Source of the DNA: Ectothiorhodospira magna
GTDB taxonomy: Bacteria; Pseudomonadota; Gammaproteobacteria; Ectothiorhodospirales; Ectothiorhodospiraceae
DNA: 64,000 bases
Reading direction: 5' to 3'
Assembly (NCBI RefSeq): GCF_900110965.1
Contig: NZ_FOFO01000020.1
Location: forward strand, 1 to 64,000
Shown here: piece by piece, positions 31,500 to 40,842 of the stretch
Layout: each line of letters opens with the position of its first letter
Position numbering within the stretch: the stretch's first letter is position 1
The notes under the pieces: generated by a model
Told to the model about the DNA's origin: nothing
The model's database searches: none
Seen by the model: only the letters and a program-made list of their open reading frames with translations
Translations under genes and position numbers: made by a program

Positions 31500-32341
31500 A
31501 TGCCGAACCTGCGGCCCTGTTACCCGTGCCGGACGGGGCCGGCCAGGCTCAAGGGGTGCCACTGGCCATCGTCCGTGGAGAGCCCCTGACCCTGGTACCC
31601 AGGGATTTATATATCCCACCGGACGCCCTGGAGGTCTTTCTGGAGACCTTCGAAGGACCGCTGGATCTACTGTTGTACCTGATCAAGCGCCAGAACCTGG
31701 ATATTCTGGATATTCCCATTGCCGAAATTACCCGTCAGTACATGGGGTATATCGAACTGATGCAGGAAATGCGCCTGGAACTGGCGGCGGAGTATCTGCT
31801 GATGGCCGCCATGTTGGCGGAGATCAAGTCCCGCATGTTGTTGCCCCGGTCCACCACGGTGGAAGACGAGGTGGACCCCCGGGCTGAACTGGTGCGGCGG
31901 TTGCAGGAATACGAACAGTTCAGACAGGCAGCCCAGGACCTGGATGACCTGCCCCGGCTGGAGCGGGATATCTTCCTGGCCACCCTGGCGCCACCGCCCC
32001 TCAAAAAGGAACGCCCATTACCGGAAGTGGGTCTGGATGAGCTGTTGCTGGCCCTGAGTGAAGTGTTGCAACGCATGGATCTGTTTACCCATCACCAGAT
32101 CCGGCGAGAACCCCTGTCGGTGCGCGAGCGCATGTCCCGGGTGCTGGAGGCTTTAGGATCAGGGCCGGTGCCGTTCGTGACCCTGTTCAGCCCGGAGGAA
32201 GGCAGACCGGGGGTGGTGGTCACTTTTTTGGCGGTACTGGAACTGCTCAAGGCCCATTTGGTAGAGCTGGTGCAGGCAGAATTATTTGCTCCCATTTATC
32301 TGAGCGCAGCAAGACGCGCCGATGTTGCTCATGACACCTGA
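31496..32341 (+). CDS. scpA: Segregation and condensation protein A
   Basis: A 281-residue kleisin of the Smc-ScpAB complex. The core begins FEGPLDLLLYLIKRQNLDILDIPIAEITRQYM, followed by AAEYLLMAAMLAEIKSRMLLP; the C-terminal winged helix contains VVVTFLAVLELLKAHLVEL. It bridges the Smc heads. It overlaps scpB by 20 bp. Confidence 0.95.
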   Translation: MNAEPAALLPVPDGAGQAQGVPLAIVRGEPLTLVPRDLYIPPDALEVFLETFEGPLDLLLYLIKRQNLDILDIPIAEITRQYMGYIELMQEMRLELAAEYLLMAAMLAEIKSRMLLPRSTTVEDEVDPRAELVRRLQEYEQFRQAAQDLDDLPRLERDIFLATLAPPPLKKERPLPEVGLDELLLALSEVLQRMDLFTHHQIRREPLSVRERMSRVLEALGSGPVPFVTLFSPEEGRPGVVVTFLAVLELLKAHLVELVQAELFAPIYLSAARRADVAHDT

Positions 32342-32897
32342 ACTGCTTTGTCGCATTCTCGAAGGCGCCCTTCTGGCCGCTGATCGCCCCCTTTCCCTGG
32401 AACAGATGGAACGGCTGTTCGAGGACGCCGAGCGGCCTTCCCGGGCCGAGTTGCGTCAGGCCCTGGAGGCCCTGGCCCGGGCCTGTGACGACCGGGGCTA
32501 CGCCTTGCGTCAGGTGGGCAGCGGCTACCGTTTCCAGGTACGCGAAGCCCTCTCCCCCTGGATTTCCCGCCTGTGGGAGGAACGGCCACCCCGGTATTCC
32601 CGCGCCCTGCTGGAGACCCTGGCCCTGATTGCCTACCGACAACCCATCACCCGGGCAGAGATCGAAGCGGTGCGTGGGGTGACCGTGAGTACCCAGATCA
32701 TCAAGACCCTGACGGAACGGGAGTGGGTGCGGGTGGTGGGCCATAAGGAGGTGCCGGGGCGTCCGGCCCTGTATGGCACCACGCCCCGGTTTTTGGACTA
32801 CTTTAATCTATCGTCTCTGGATGATTTGCCCAGCCTGATGGCCTTGAAGGATCTGGGGCCGGCGCAGCAACAAGACGGAGAGCCGCCTGTTCCCTGA
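32322..32897 (+). CDS. scpB: Segregation and condensation protein B
   Basis: A 191-residue KITE protein with two winged helices. ILEGALLAADRPLSLEQM, SRALLETLALIAYRQPITRAEIEAVRGV and GRPALYGTTPRFLDYF are diagnostic. It partners ScpA in Smc regulation. In related genomes rluB often follows; here a Wadjet operon starts 42 bp later. Confidence 0.95.
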   Translation: MLLMTPELLCRILEGALLAADRPLSLEQMERLFEDAERPSRAELRQALEALARACDDRGYALRQVGSGYRFQVREALSPWISRLWEERPPRYSRALLETLALIAYRQPITRAEIEAVRGVTVSTQIIKTLTEREWVRVVGHKEVPGRPALYGTTPRFLDYFNLSSLDDLPSLMALKDLGPAQQQDGEPPVP

Positions 32898-32939
32898 GCG
32901 GGGATATCAGCTTTTAATTGGCATAGCGGGATCTGAGGA

Positions 32940-34379
32940 TTGGACCACGACCACTTGCACAACCTGCGCCGCAGGCATCCGGCCTGGCGTCTGCTGATCG
33001 CAGATAACGGCCCCATGATCATCAGCTTCCTCCATGACAGTTTCGTCGTCCCCAATGTCCGGGTACTGGCGGCCACTGATCTGGAAAACCGGCTGGAGGA
33101 TTTTCTGTTTCACCTGCGTGGCCAATTGGGTGAGGACGCCTATCCTCGCTCCGCCCGCGCTTACCTGACCGACTGGTCCGCCGATGATCGGGGCTGGCTG
33201 CGGCGCTATTACCCGGAGCATAGCGATGAACCCCATTACGATCTGACGCCGGCCACGGAACAGGTCATCCAGTGGCTCAAAAGCCTGGAACAACCCCATT
33301 TCATCGGCGCAGAATCCCGTCTGACCCTGGTCTTTGATCTGTTGCAACAGATCCTTCAGGGGGCAGAAAGCGATCCTGAAGCCCGCATTCAGGATCTGGA
33401 GGCACGCCGGGATGCCATTGATCGGGAGATCGAACAAATCCGTGCCGGCCATGTTCCACTCATGGACCCAACCCAGTTGCGGGAGCGGTTTTTGCAAATG
33501 GCGGGAACCGCCAGGGGATTGCTGGCAGACTTTCGTCAGGTAGAGGAAAATTTCCGCGCCCTGGATCGACAGGTGCGGGAAAAAGTCGCCACCTGGGAAG
33601 GCAGCAAGGGGGCGGTGCTGGATGAGGTATTCGGCGAACAGGACCGCATCACCGATTCTGATCAGGGACGCAGCTTTCGCGCCTTTTGGGATCTGCTCAT
33701 GTCGCCGGCCCGCCAGGAAGCATTGTCCGAGCAACTGGAGCGGGCGCTGGCACTGGTGGAGGTGGCCGAACTGGCACCGGACACCCGGTTGCGGCGCATC
33801 CATTATGACTGGCTCGCCGCGGGTGAATACACCCAGCGCATGGTGGCCCGCCTGTCAGAACAGTTGCGCCGTTATCTGGATGATCAGGCCTGGGTAGAAA
33901 ACCGCCGCATCATGACCCTGATCCGGGAACTGGAACAACACGCCCTGGCCTTGCGGACACAGCCCCCCGAGCTGACAGTGCCCCTGGATGAACCCGCTCC
34001 CTGCATCGAACTGCCTATGGAGCGGCCCCTGTTCACCCCGCCAATCAAGCCCCATATCCATCAGCAACAACTTCAGGCCGGAGAAAGCCATGTGGCTCCC
34101 GATGCCTTGTTTGAACAAACCTGGGTGGATCGGGCCCTGCTGCAGCGCCATATTCGTCAGGCCCTGCAGACTCAGGACCAGATCACCCTGGTGGCCCTGC
34201 TGGAGATGCATCCTCTGGAACAGGGTCTGGCAGAACTGGTGGCCTACCTGAGTCTGGCTGCCGAGGATCACCGTAGCGTGATCGATGAATCCTCTCCCCA
34301 GACTGTGCATTGGCAGGATGCCGGGGGTATCCTGCGTCGGGCCACCCTGCCACAGATCATCTTCACCCGTGGGCACTGA
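32940..34379 (+). CDS. jetA: Wadjet anti-plasmid system protein JetA (DUF3375)
   Basis: A 479-residue DUF3375 protein, the kleisin-like subunit of the type I Wadjet complex (MukF-like). The N-terminus (LRRRHPAWRLLIADNGPMIISFLHDSFV) and LEDFLFHLR with ARAYLTDWSADDRGWLRRYYP are family-typical. It bridges the JetC ATPase heads and holds JetB. The start is TTG 32940; no in-frame ATG lies near the family N-terminus. The stop overlaps jetB (ATGA). Confidence 0.92.
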   Translation: MDHDHLHNLRRRHPAWRLLIADNGPMIISFLHDSFVVPNVRVLAATDLENRLEDFLFHLRGQLGEDAYPRSARAYLTDWSADDRGWLRRYYPEHSDEPHYDLTPATEQVIQWLKSLEQPHFIGAESRLTLVFDLLQQILQGAESDPEARIQDLEARRDAIDREIEQIRAGHVPLMDPTQLRERFLQMAGTARGLLADFRQVEENFRALDRQVREKVATWEGSKGAVLDEVFGEQDRITDSDQGRSFRAFWDLLMSPARQEALSEQLERALALVEVAELAPDTRLRRIHYDWLAAGEYTQRMVARLSEQLRRYLDDQAWVENRRIMTLIRELEQHALALRTQPPELTVPLDEPAPCIELPMERPLFTPPIKPHIHQQQLQAGESHVAPDALFEQTWVDRALLQRHIRQALQTQDQITLVALLEMHPLEQGLAELVAYLSLAAEDHRSVIDESSPQTVHWQDAGGILRRATLPQIIFTRGH

Positions 34380-34975
34380 TGACCGATATCGACACCGATC
34401 TGAATTTTTCCGCCATGCTGATCACCCTGTTCAAGGGCGTGCTCTACAAGGATCAGCATCCACGCCATTGGCAGACATTGCAGGACCACCAGACCCGGGT
34501 GCGCGACCATGTGGCGATACTGGGCCTGGAATTGATGCTGGACGATGTTGAAGGTCATGCCTGTCTCCGCCAGCGTCCGGCCCAGGATAACGACACGGAA
34601 CTGCCCCGGCTGGTGCCGCGTCGCCAGCTCAGTTATCCGGTGAGCCTGCTGCTGGCCCTGCTGCGCAAAAAGCTGGTGGAACACGATGCCGGCGGCGGTG
34701 ATCCACGTCTGATCCTGTCCAGGGAACAGATGGTGGAGATGTTGCGGGTTTTCCTGCCCCCCACCGCCAATGAGGCCAAACTGGTGGACCGTATTCAGAC
34801 CGACATCAACAAGGTGGTGGAATTGGGGTTTTTGCGCCGGTTGCGGGGTCAGGAAGATCAGTACGAGGTGCGCCGCATCATCAAGACCTTCATCGACGCC
34901 CAATGGCTGGCGGAATTTGATCAGCGGCTGGCCGAATACCGTAACCATGTCGAGGAGAGCGATCATGGCGCTTGA
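34379..34975 (+). CDS. jetB: Wadjet protein JetB (DUF4194)
   Basis: A 198-residue DUF4194 protein, the KITE (MukE-like) subunit. The N-terminal FSAMLITLFKGVLYKDQHPRHWQTL, the central RRQLSYPVSLLLALLRKKL and VDRIQTDINKVVELGFLRRL are typical. ATG 34379 overlaps the jetA stop; the frame is open earlier but inside jetA. It overlaps jetC by 11 bp. Confidence 0.9.
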   Translation: MTDIDTDLNFSAMLITLFKGVLYKDQHPRHWQTLQDHQTRVRDHVAILGLELMLDDVEGHACLRQRPAQDNDTELPRLVPRRQLSYPVSLLLALLRKKLVEHDAGGGDPRLILSREQMVEMLRVFLPPTANEAKLVDRIQTDINKVVELGFLRRLRGQEDQYEVRRIIKTFIDAQWLAEFDQRLAEYRNHVEESDHGA

Positions 34976-37900
34976 ACTGGAATTTGCCCCATCGGATGAA
35001 CACACCGGCTTTCGCCTGCAGCGCCTTGAAGTCTACAACTGGGGTACTTTCCATAATCGGGTCTGGTCTGTGTACCCGGAGGGTGACAATGCCCTGCTCA
35101 CCGGGGATATCGGTTCGGGTAAATCCACTTTGGTGGATGCCATTACCACCCTGCTGGTGCCGGCTCAACGGATCACCTATAACAAGGCCGCCGGTGCCGA
35201 ATCCAGGGAACGCAGCCTGCGGTCCTATGTGTTGGGCTATTACAAATCCGAGCGCAGTGACACTGGACTGAGCAGCCGTGCCGTGGGTCTGCGGGATCAC
35301 AACAGTTATTCCGTGATCCTGGGGCATTTTTATAACGAAGGTTTTGATCAGCATGTCACCCTGGCCCAGGTGTTCTGGATCAAGGATCATCAGGGGCAAC
35401 CGGCTCGGTTCTTCGTGGTGGCCGACCGGGCCTTGAATATTGCAGACCACTTTGCTGACTTTGGCAGCGACCTGACCCGGCTGCGCAAACGCCTGAGGGA
35501 TACCTCCGGGGTAGATCTGTTCGACAGCTTCCCGCCCTACAGCGGTGCCTTCCGGCGACGCTTTGGCATCGACAACGACCAGGCCCTGGAACTGTTCAAC
35601 CAGACCGTCTCCATGAAATCCGTGGGTAACCTCACTGAATTCGTCCGTGGCCACATGCTCGAAGCCTTCCCGATGGAGGAGCGCATTCAGGCCCTGATGA
35701 CCCATTTTGATGACCTCAACCGGGCCCATGAAGCGGTGCTCAAGGCCAAGGCCCAGGTTGCCCATCTGGAACCGCTGGTGGCTCGGGCCGACACCTATGC
35801 CGAACGCTGCCGGGAGGTGGACAACCTGCGGGGTTGCCGGGATGCCCTCCAACCCTGGTTTGCCTCTCTCAAGGCCGGATTGCTGGACCGGAGGCTGACC
35901 CATCTGCACAGAGAACTGGCGCGTCTGGCCGAGCGTATCCAGCAGCACCATCGCCAGCAGCGGGAACAGCGGGTGCGGCGGGATGACCTCAAGCAGGCCA
36001 TTGCCGAGAATGGGGGGGATCGTCTGGATCGCATCAAGGTCGAGCTGGAACGCAAGCGGGAAATCCGCGACCAGCGCCAGCAGCGGGCGGAGCGATACCG
36101 GGATCTGGCCCAATCCCTGGCACTGCCCGATGCCACTGACCTGACTGTTTTCCAGCACAATCTCCACGCCCTCACTCAAGCCCTGGAAGACGCTCAGCAA
36201 GAAAGGGATAACCTGCAAAACCAGATCACCGAGGCAGGGGTAACCCTGCACCAGCAGCGGACACATCATCAGGAACTGGAAAGCGAGCTGACGTCCCTGC
36301 GTCAGCGTCGCTCCAACATCCCCGCCGCCATGCTGGGCATCCGCGATGCCCTGTGTCAGTCCCTGAACCTGCCGGTGGATGATCTGCCCTTTGTGGGGGA
36401 ATTGCTGCAGGTACATGAGCAGGAAACCGACTGGGAAGGGGCCATCGAACGGGTCCTGCACAACTTTGGCCTTTCCCTGCTGGTGCCTGACACCCACTAT
36501 GCCCAGGTGGCCGAATGGGTGAATCGCACCCATCTGCGGGGGCGCCTGGTGTACTTTCGGGTGCGGGAGACACGCCAGGGCCAGTCTCAGGATCTGCACC
36601 CGGATTCCCTGGTACGCAAACTGTCCATTCGTCCCGATTCGGTTTTTTATGGCTGGCTGGAACAGGAACTGGCCCGGCGCTTTGATTATGCCTGCTGTGC
36701 CGACATGGATCAGTTTCGCCGCGAGCAAAGGGCCATTACCCAGACCGGGCAGATCAAGGCCGGTGGCGAGCGCCATGAAAAAGACGACCGTCACCGTCTG
36801 GATGACCGCACCCGTTTCATCCTGGGCTGGAGCAATGAAGCCAAGATCGCCGCCCTGGAGACACAGGCCCGAACCCTGGCCCGGCAGATACAGGTTTTGG
36901 CTGAGCGGATCGGTGGCTGGGAACAGGCCCGGAAGGCCTGTGAAGCCCGGCGGGATCTGATTGTTGAACTGTCCCATTTTCGGGACTTTCACGACATCGA
37001 CTGGCGGCCCCTGTCCACGGAGATGGCCGCCCTGGAGACGGAATATGCCCAACTTACCCAGGAGTCGGACATATTGCACACCCTGGCACACCAGTTGCGT
37101 GAACTGGAACGGGCCATGGAGGACACGGAACAGGCTCTGGGGGAGGCTCAGCAGGAGCGCAGCCAGGCCCAACTCCGACAGGAGCAGGCCCAGGCTCAGC
37201 GGGACGAATGTGCCGCCCTGCTGGATGCCACCCCCCAAGAGGCCCAGGATACTTACTTTCCCCGTCTGGAGACGATGCGGAACGAGGCTTTGGGGGAACA
37301 TACCCTGAGCGTGGAGTCCTGTGACAACCGGGAACGGGAGATGCGGGAATGGCTGACCGGGCGCATCGAAAACACCAACAAAAGTGCCACCGGTTTGCGG
37401 GATCGTATTATCGACGCCATGCGCGGCTATCAGAACGCCTGGCCCATGGACAGCCGGGAAGTGGACGTGAGCATCGAGGCGGTGGGGGAATACCGAGCCA
37501 TGCTCGAAGCCCTCAAGTCCGATGACCTGCCCCGTTTCGAGGCCCGTTTCCGGCAACTGCTGCTGGAAAATGCCATCAACGAGGTGGCAGCGTTCCATAG
37601 CCGGCTGCGTGAACAGCGGCAGACCATCACCGAGCGCATTGAAAGCATCAACCGCTCCCTGCGGGAGATTGACTACAACCCCAACCGTTACATTGCCCTG
37701 CTGGCGGAAACCGCCACAGATCCGGAAATCCGGGAATTTGAGCAAAATCTGCGGGCCTGTACCGTTGATGCATTAACCGGCTCCCAGGACAATCAGTATT
37801 CCGAGGCCAAGTTCCTGCAGGTCAAGGCCATCATCGAGCGTTTCCGTGGCCGGGAAGGCACCACCGACCTGGACCGGCGCTGGACTCGCAAGGTCACCGA

Positions 37901-38330
37901 TGTGCGCAACTGGTTTGTGTTTTCCGCCTCGGAGCGCTGGCGGGAAGACGACCGGGAACACGAGCATTACACCGACTCCGGCGGCAAGTCCGGCGGTCAG
38001 AAGGAAAAACTGGCCTACACGGTGCTGGCCGCCAGCCTGGCCTATCAGTTCGGCCTGGAATGGGGCGAGACCCGTTCCCGCTCGTTCCGCTTCGTGGTCA
38101 TCGACGAGGCCTTCGGTCGGGGTTCCGACGACTCGGCCCGCTACGGCCTGGACCTGTTCCGGCGCCTGCATCTGCAACTGCTGATTGTTACCCCGTTGCA
38201 GAAAATCCACATCATCGAACCCTTTGTGTCCAGCGTGGGCTTTGTCCACAGCGTAGAAGGCCGGGAATCCATGGTGCGCCATCTCACCATTGAGCAGTAC
38301 CAGGCCGAGAAGGCGGCCCGGCAGACATGA
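34965..38330 (+). CDS. jetC: Wadjet SMC-like ATPase JetC
   Basis: A 1121-residue SMC-like protein. Walker A GDIGSGKSTLVDAITTLLVP sits near residue 45, long Gln/Arg/Glu-rich coiled coils flank a central hinge, and the head ends with signature SGGKSGGQKEKLAYTVLAAS and Walker B FRFVVIDEAFGRGSDDSARY. With JetA and JetB it extrudes DNA loops and senses small circular plasmids, which JetD then cuts. ATG 34965 puts the family start MALELEF at residue 1. All four jet genes overlap, indicating one operon. Confidence 0.94.
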   Translation: MALELEFAPSDEHTGFRLQRLEVYNWGTFHNRVWSVYPEGDNALLTGDIGSGKSTLVDAITTLLVPAQRITYNKAAGAESRERSLRSYVLGYYKSERSDTGLSSRAVGLRDHNSYSVILGHFYNEGFDQHVTLAQVFWIKDHQGQPARFFVVADRALNIADHFADFGSDLTRLRKRLRDTSGVDLFDSFPPYSGAFRRRFGIDNDQALELFNQTVSMKSVGNLTEFVRGHMLEAFPMEERIQALMTHFDDLNRAHEAVLKAKAQVAHLEPLVARADTYAERCREVDNLRGCRDALQPWFASLKAGLLDRRLTHLHRELARLAERIQQHHRQQREQRVRRDDLKQAIAENGGDRLDRIKVELERKREIRDQRQQRAERYRDLAQSLALPDATDLTVFQHNLHALTQALEDAQQERDNLQNQITEAGVTLHQQRTHHQELESELTSLRQRRSNIPAAMLGIRDALCQSLNLPVDDLPFVGELLQVHEQETDWEGAIERVLHNFGLSLLVPDTHYAQVAEWVNRTHLRGRLVYFRVRETRQGQSQDLHPDSLVRKLSIRPDSVFYGWLEQELARRFDYACCADMDQFRREQRAITQTGQIKAGGERHEKDDRHRLDDRTRFILGWSNEAKIAALETQARTLARQIQVLAERIGGWEQARKACEARRDLIVELSHFRDFHDIDWRPLSTEMAALETEYAQLTQESDILHTLAHQLRELERAMEDTEQALGEAQQERSQAQLRQEQAQAQRDECAALLDATPQEAQDTYFPRLETMRNEALGEHTLSVESCDNREREMREWLTGRIENTNKSATGLRDRIIDAMRGYQNAWPMDSREVDVSIEAVGEYRAMLEALKSDDLPRFEARFRQLLLENAINEVAAFHSRLREQRQTITERIESINRSLREIDYNPNRYIALLAETATDPEIREFEQNLRACTVDALTGSQDNQYSEAKFLQVKAIIERFRGREGTTDLDRRWTRKVTDVRNWFVFSASERWREDDREHEHYTDSGGKSGGQKEKLAYTVLAASLAYQFGLEWGETRSRSFRFVVIDEAFGRGSDDSARYGLDLFRRLHLQLLIVTPLQKIHIIEPFVSSVGFVHSVEGRESMVRHLTIEQYQAEKAARQT

Positions 38331-39529
38331 GCTGGACCACCCCCGCCGAACTGCGTGCCCAGCTACAAAAACGCTGGGACAGCGGCCAGATACTGGCTGC
38401 CACCCTGACGGGAGAGGCTCTTTTTCCCCTTACCTTGCGCCTGCGCCGTCCCGGCTCCCGGGAACTGACGGAAGATTTTGCCGCAGTGGGACAGTGGGTG
38501 CGTACCCTTCGGGCTGGCAGCCGGGAACAGCGGGGGCATGGCTACGAAATCCGCTGGGAGCGGGTGAATCACCGTGTCCACGGTGCCAATGATCTGCCTG
38601 CCGGGGTGACGGTGCCCAGCGAAAACGACGCCCTGCAATGGCTGGGAAAAAGCCGGGAGGCACAGCGGTTTCATGGCCTGGCCGAAAAAACCCTGGCCCG
38701 TTTCCCGGCACTGGAAAACTGGCTGATCCGCCATCCCCTCACCCTGCTGGAACAGGCGGGTGACTGGCCTCGGATTCTGGCGGTGCTGGCCTGGTTCCAG
38801 GCGCATCCCAGGCCCGGCATTTATCTACGGCAGATGGATCTGCCGGGGGTGGATACCAAGTTTGTGGAAAGTCGCCGCAAGCTGCTGTCGGAATTGCTGG
38901 ATGCCGTGCTGCCTGCCGATGCAGTGGACACGGAGCACAGTGGCGGGCGGGGCTTTGAGCTGCGTTACGGGCTAAGGCCCAAACCGCCCCTGATCCGTTT
39001 TCGCATATTGGACCCGAGCCTGTTTCTGCAGGGGCTATCGGACCTATCGGTTCCGCCGCCGCAGTTTGCCGCCCTGGCGCCTGCCGTGGCGCGGGTATTC
39101 ATCACCGAGAACGAGATCAATGGTCTGGCCTTTCCCGACACCCCCGGTAGTCTGGTGATTTTTGGCCTGGGCTATGGTCTGGAAAGACTGGCGGACATCC
39201 CCTGGCTGACAGAGGCGGAGATCCATTACTGGGGCGACATTGACACCCATGGCTTTGCCATCCTGGACCGGCTTCGTGCCCGTCTGCCTCAGGCCCGTTC
39301 CCTGCTCATGGACCGGGCGACCCTTGAGGCCCACCGTGACCTGTGGGGCCAGGAACATCCGCGACAGCGTTTCACCGGTACCCTCACCCGCCTTACAGCG
39401 GCGGAGCAATCCCTGTTTGAGGATCTGCGGGAGAATCGGCTGGGAGCGTGTATCCGGCTGGAGCAGGAGCGTATCAGCTACGGTGCGTTGGGTGCGGCAA
39501 TAAAACAGGTCACCGAAAAAATACCCTGA
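38327..39529 (+). CDS. jetD: Wadjet nuclease subunit JetD (DUF3322/DUF2220)
   Basis: A 400-residue protein. The N-terminal DUF3322 part (WTTPAELRAQLQKRWDSGQ) is followed by a DUF2220 TOPRIM-like nuclease domain. The metal-binding acidic residues are visible in FITENEINGLAFP and HYWGDIDTHGFAILDRLRA. JetD cleaves plasmid DNA once the JetABC motor has stalled. The full family length is present, although the stop codon directly abuts an iscB remnant. Confidence 0.92.
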   Translation: MSWTTPAELRAQLQKRWDSGQILAATLTGEALFPLTLRLRRPGSRELTEDFAAVGQWVRTLRAGSREQRGHGYEIRWERVNHRVHGANDLPAGVTVPSENDALQWLGKSREAQRFHGLAEKTLARFPALENWLIRHPLTLLEQAGDWPRILAVLAWFQAHPRPGIYLRQMDLPGVDTKFVESRRKLLSELLDAVLPADAVDTEHSGGRGFELRYGLRPKPPLIRFRILDPSLFLQGLSDLSVPPPQFAALAPAVARVFITENEINGLAFPDTPGSLVIFGLGYGLERLADIPWLTEAEIHYWGDIDTHGFAILDRLRARLPQARSLLMDRATLEAHRDLWGQEHPRQRFTGTLTRLTAAEQSLFEDLRENRLGACIRLEQERISYGALGAAIKQVTEKIP

Positions 39530-39530
39530 T

Positions 39531-39765
39531 GTGGAACCGGGGCGCCCGGTGGCGCAACTGATTCCGGCGCCGCCGACGAAAGGCCCGGGCTGGGTTAATG
39601 CATCTTTGATGTGTTGACCTCGATGCTCGATTTCCATCAGCATCAGTACCTGCTGATGCTCTGGATCAGCATCATCCTCCCGGATCACCGTGACTCCGGT
39701 GGTCTTGCTGCCGGGATCAATCTTGATCTGAATGGGTTGCAGCACAGATTCTTCCACCGTGCGAT
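39531..39765 (-). pseudogene. IscB remnant A (N-terminal RRXRR region)
   Basis: On the minus strand RTVEESVLQPIQIKIDPGSKTTGV (written here over two segments of the frame) and MEIEHRGQHIKDALTQ are the RuvC-I and following part of IscB, the RNA-guided nuclease ancestor of Cas9. One base is missing near 39590. In the shifted frame the arginine-rich bridge helix reads RAFRRRRRNQLRHRAPRF. The PLMP domain before it and everything after it, including HNH, are absent here. The fragment ends at the jetD stop. Clearly inactive. Confidence 0.8.
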
Positions 39766-40314
39766 CGGGCGCAGCAGAACCTCAAGCGCAAGCAGAAAGC
39801 CCTCTCCCGCTGCCAGAAAGGCAGCGCCAATCGGGCCAAGGCACGGTTACTCGTCGCCAAGGCCCACGAGCGGGTCGCCAATGCCCGCCACGACTTCCAG
39901 CACAAGCTCTCTCGACAGATCGTTGACGACAACCAAGCGGTGATCGTCGAGACGCTGAAGGTCAAAAATATGATGAAAAACGCCAGACTCGCCAAGCACA
40001 TCGGCGATGCGTCCTGGCATGCCTTGATCACCAAGCTGGACTACAAGGCCAAGGAGCAGGGCAAGCATCTGGTCAAGATCGACCCGTGGTTTGCCAGCTC
40101 CAGGACCTGCCATGTCTGCCAGCACAAGAGGGACGCCATGCCGTTGAACGTCCGGTCGTGGGCGTGCCCGGCCTGCCACACACAGCATGACCGGGATATC
40201 AACGCGGCGCTGAACATCAAGCATCAAGGCATAGTAAAGTTGAAGGCGGAAGGGCTGTCCGTCTCTGCCCATGGAGGCTTGCGTAAGTCCGGCACATCGC
40301 CGGCTGCTGCCTGA
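39766..40314 (+). pseudogene. TnpB C-terminal half (IS200/IS605 family)
   Basis: From about 39772 the plus strand encodes LKRKQKALSRCQKGSANRAKAR, then the RuvC-II glutamate in AVIVETLKVKNMMKN, the zinc ribbon CHVCQHKRDAMP...WACPAC and the RuvC-III aspartate in HDRDINAALNI. The N-terminal half with RuvC-I (the GIDLG-type Asp) is missing and is replaced by the iscB fragment, so it cannot cut DNA by itself. The C-terminus (LKAEGLSVSAHGGLRKSG) leads straight into the right-end hairpin. Confidence 0.85.
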
Positions 40315-40367
40315 GAAGTGGGAAGCCTCGCCCGTGGCGCGTCAGCGCTTAGGGCGGGGAGCAGTCA
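40200..40367 (+). ncRNA. TnpB right end / omegaRNA (reRNA) scaffold
   Basis: After the tnpB stop, CTCGCCC (about 40327) pairs with GGGCGGG (about 40352) enclosing a GCGC-GTCA-GCGC inner stem, and the element ends in GGGGAGCAGTCAC. This is the usual right end of IS605-type tnpB elements, which doubles as the 3' scaffold of the guide RNA. The 5' limit given is approximate. The bases just beyond (from 40368) would be the guide and are antisense brxL. Confidence 0.6.
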
Positions 40368-40842
40368 CGGTCGCGATGACCCAGATTCCGCCCACGAGCA
40401 GCTTTTCGTGCTCCTTGACGATGCCCGCCGAGATCTCGGCGTCCTTGATTCCCAGGTTGCTGAACGCGGCCTCATAGCAATCCTGCTTCTCGTTGAGGCG
40501 CACCGTCACCCGGTCGATCACCTTGAAGCTGCCTCGCTCACGGACCAGTGACTTGACCTTCTCGGCCTCGTCGGGGCGCACGTAGTTGTCGGTGAGGATC
40601 GTCTTGACGTTCTTCAGGCCCTGGTCGATCACCTCTTGGTCGTCGGAGGCGCAGTACATGCCGAGCAGATACTCCAAGACGTAGACCGGCACGTTGGCGC
40701 CTTCCTTGACGCGCTGGGTCAGGTCCTTGCGCACCACCCGATCGGCGAAGTGGGTGTTGAGCAGTGTATCGAGATCGGCAGGCTCTTCGAAGCTGACGCG
40801 GGGGAACGCTTCCATTCGAGTGGGTTCCATCGGATTGGTCAT
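40368..40842 (-). pseudogene. brxL: BREX BrxL, truncated to N-terminal 155 residues
   Basis: The protein begins MTNPMEPTRMEAFPRV and continues LLNTHFADRVVRKDLTQ, VPVYVLEYLLGMYCASDD and VRPDEAEKVKSLVRERGSFKVID, ending in EKLLVGGIWVIAT. This is the N-terminal domain of BrxL, normally about 680 residues with an AAA+ and a Lon-like part. At 40368 it meets the tnpB right end; the frame runs ten codons into the element and stops at 40342. The ATPase and C-terminal domains are gone. It starts 1 bp after the HTH gene stop. Loss of function is inferred. Confidence 0.88.

Noticed and set aside
34890-37745. A 951-codon open frame antisense to jetC
   Set aside because: It lies entirely opposite the SMC-like ATPase gene and shows no motifs.
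39530-40341. A functional IscB or TnpB nuclease
   Set aside because: IscB lacks its PLMP, HNH and later RuvC parts and has a frameshift; TnpB lacks RuvC-I and its N-terminal half.
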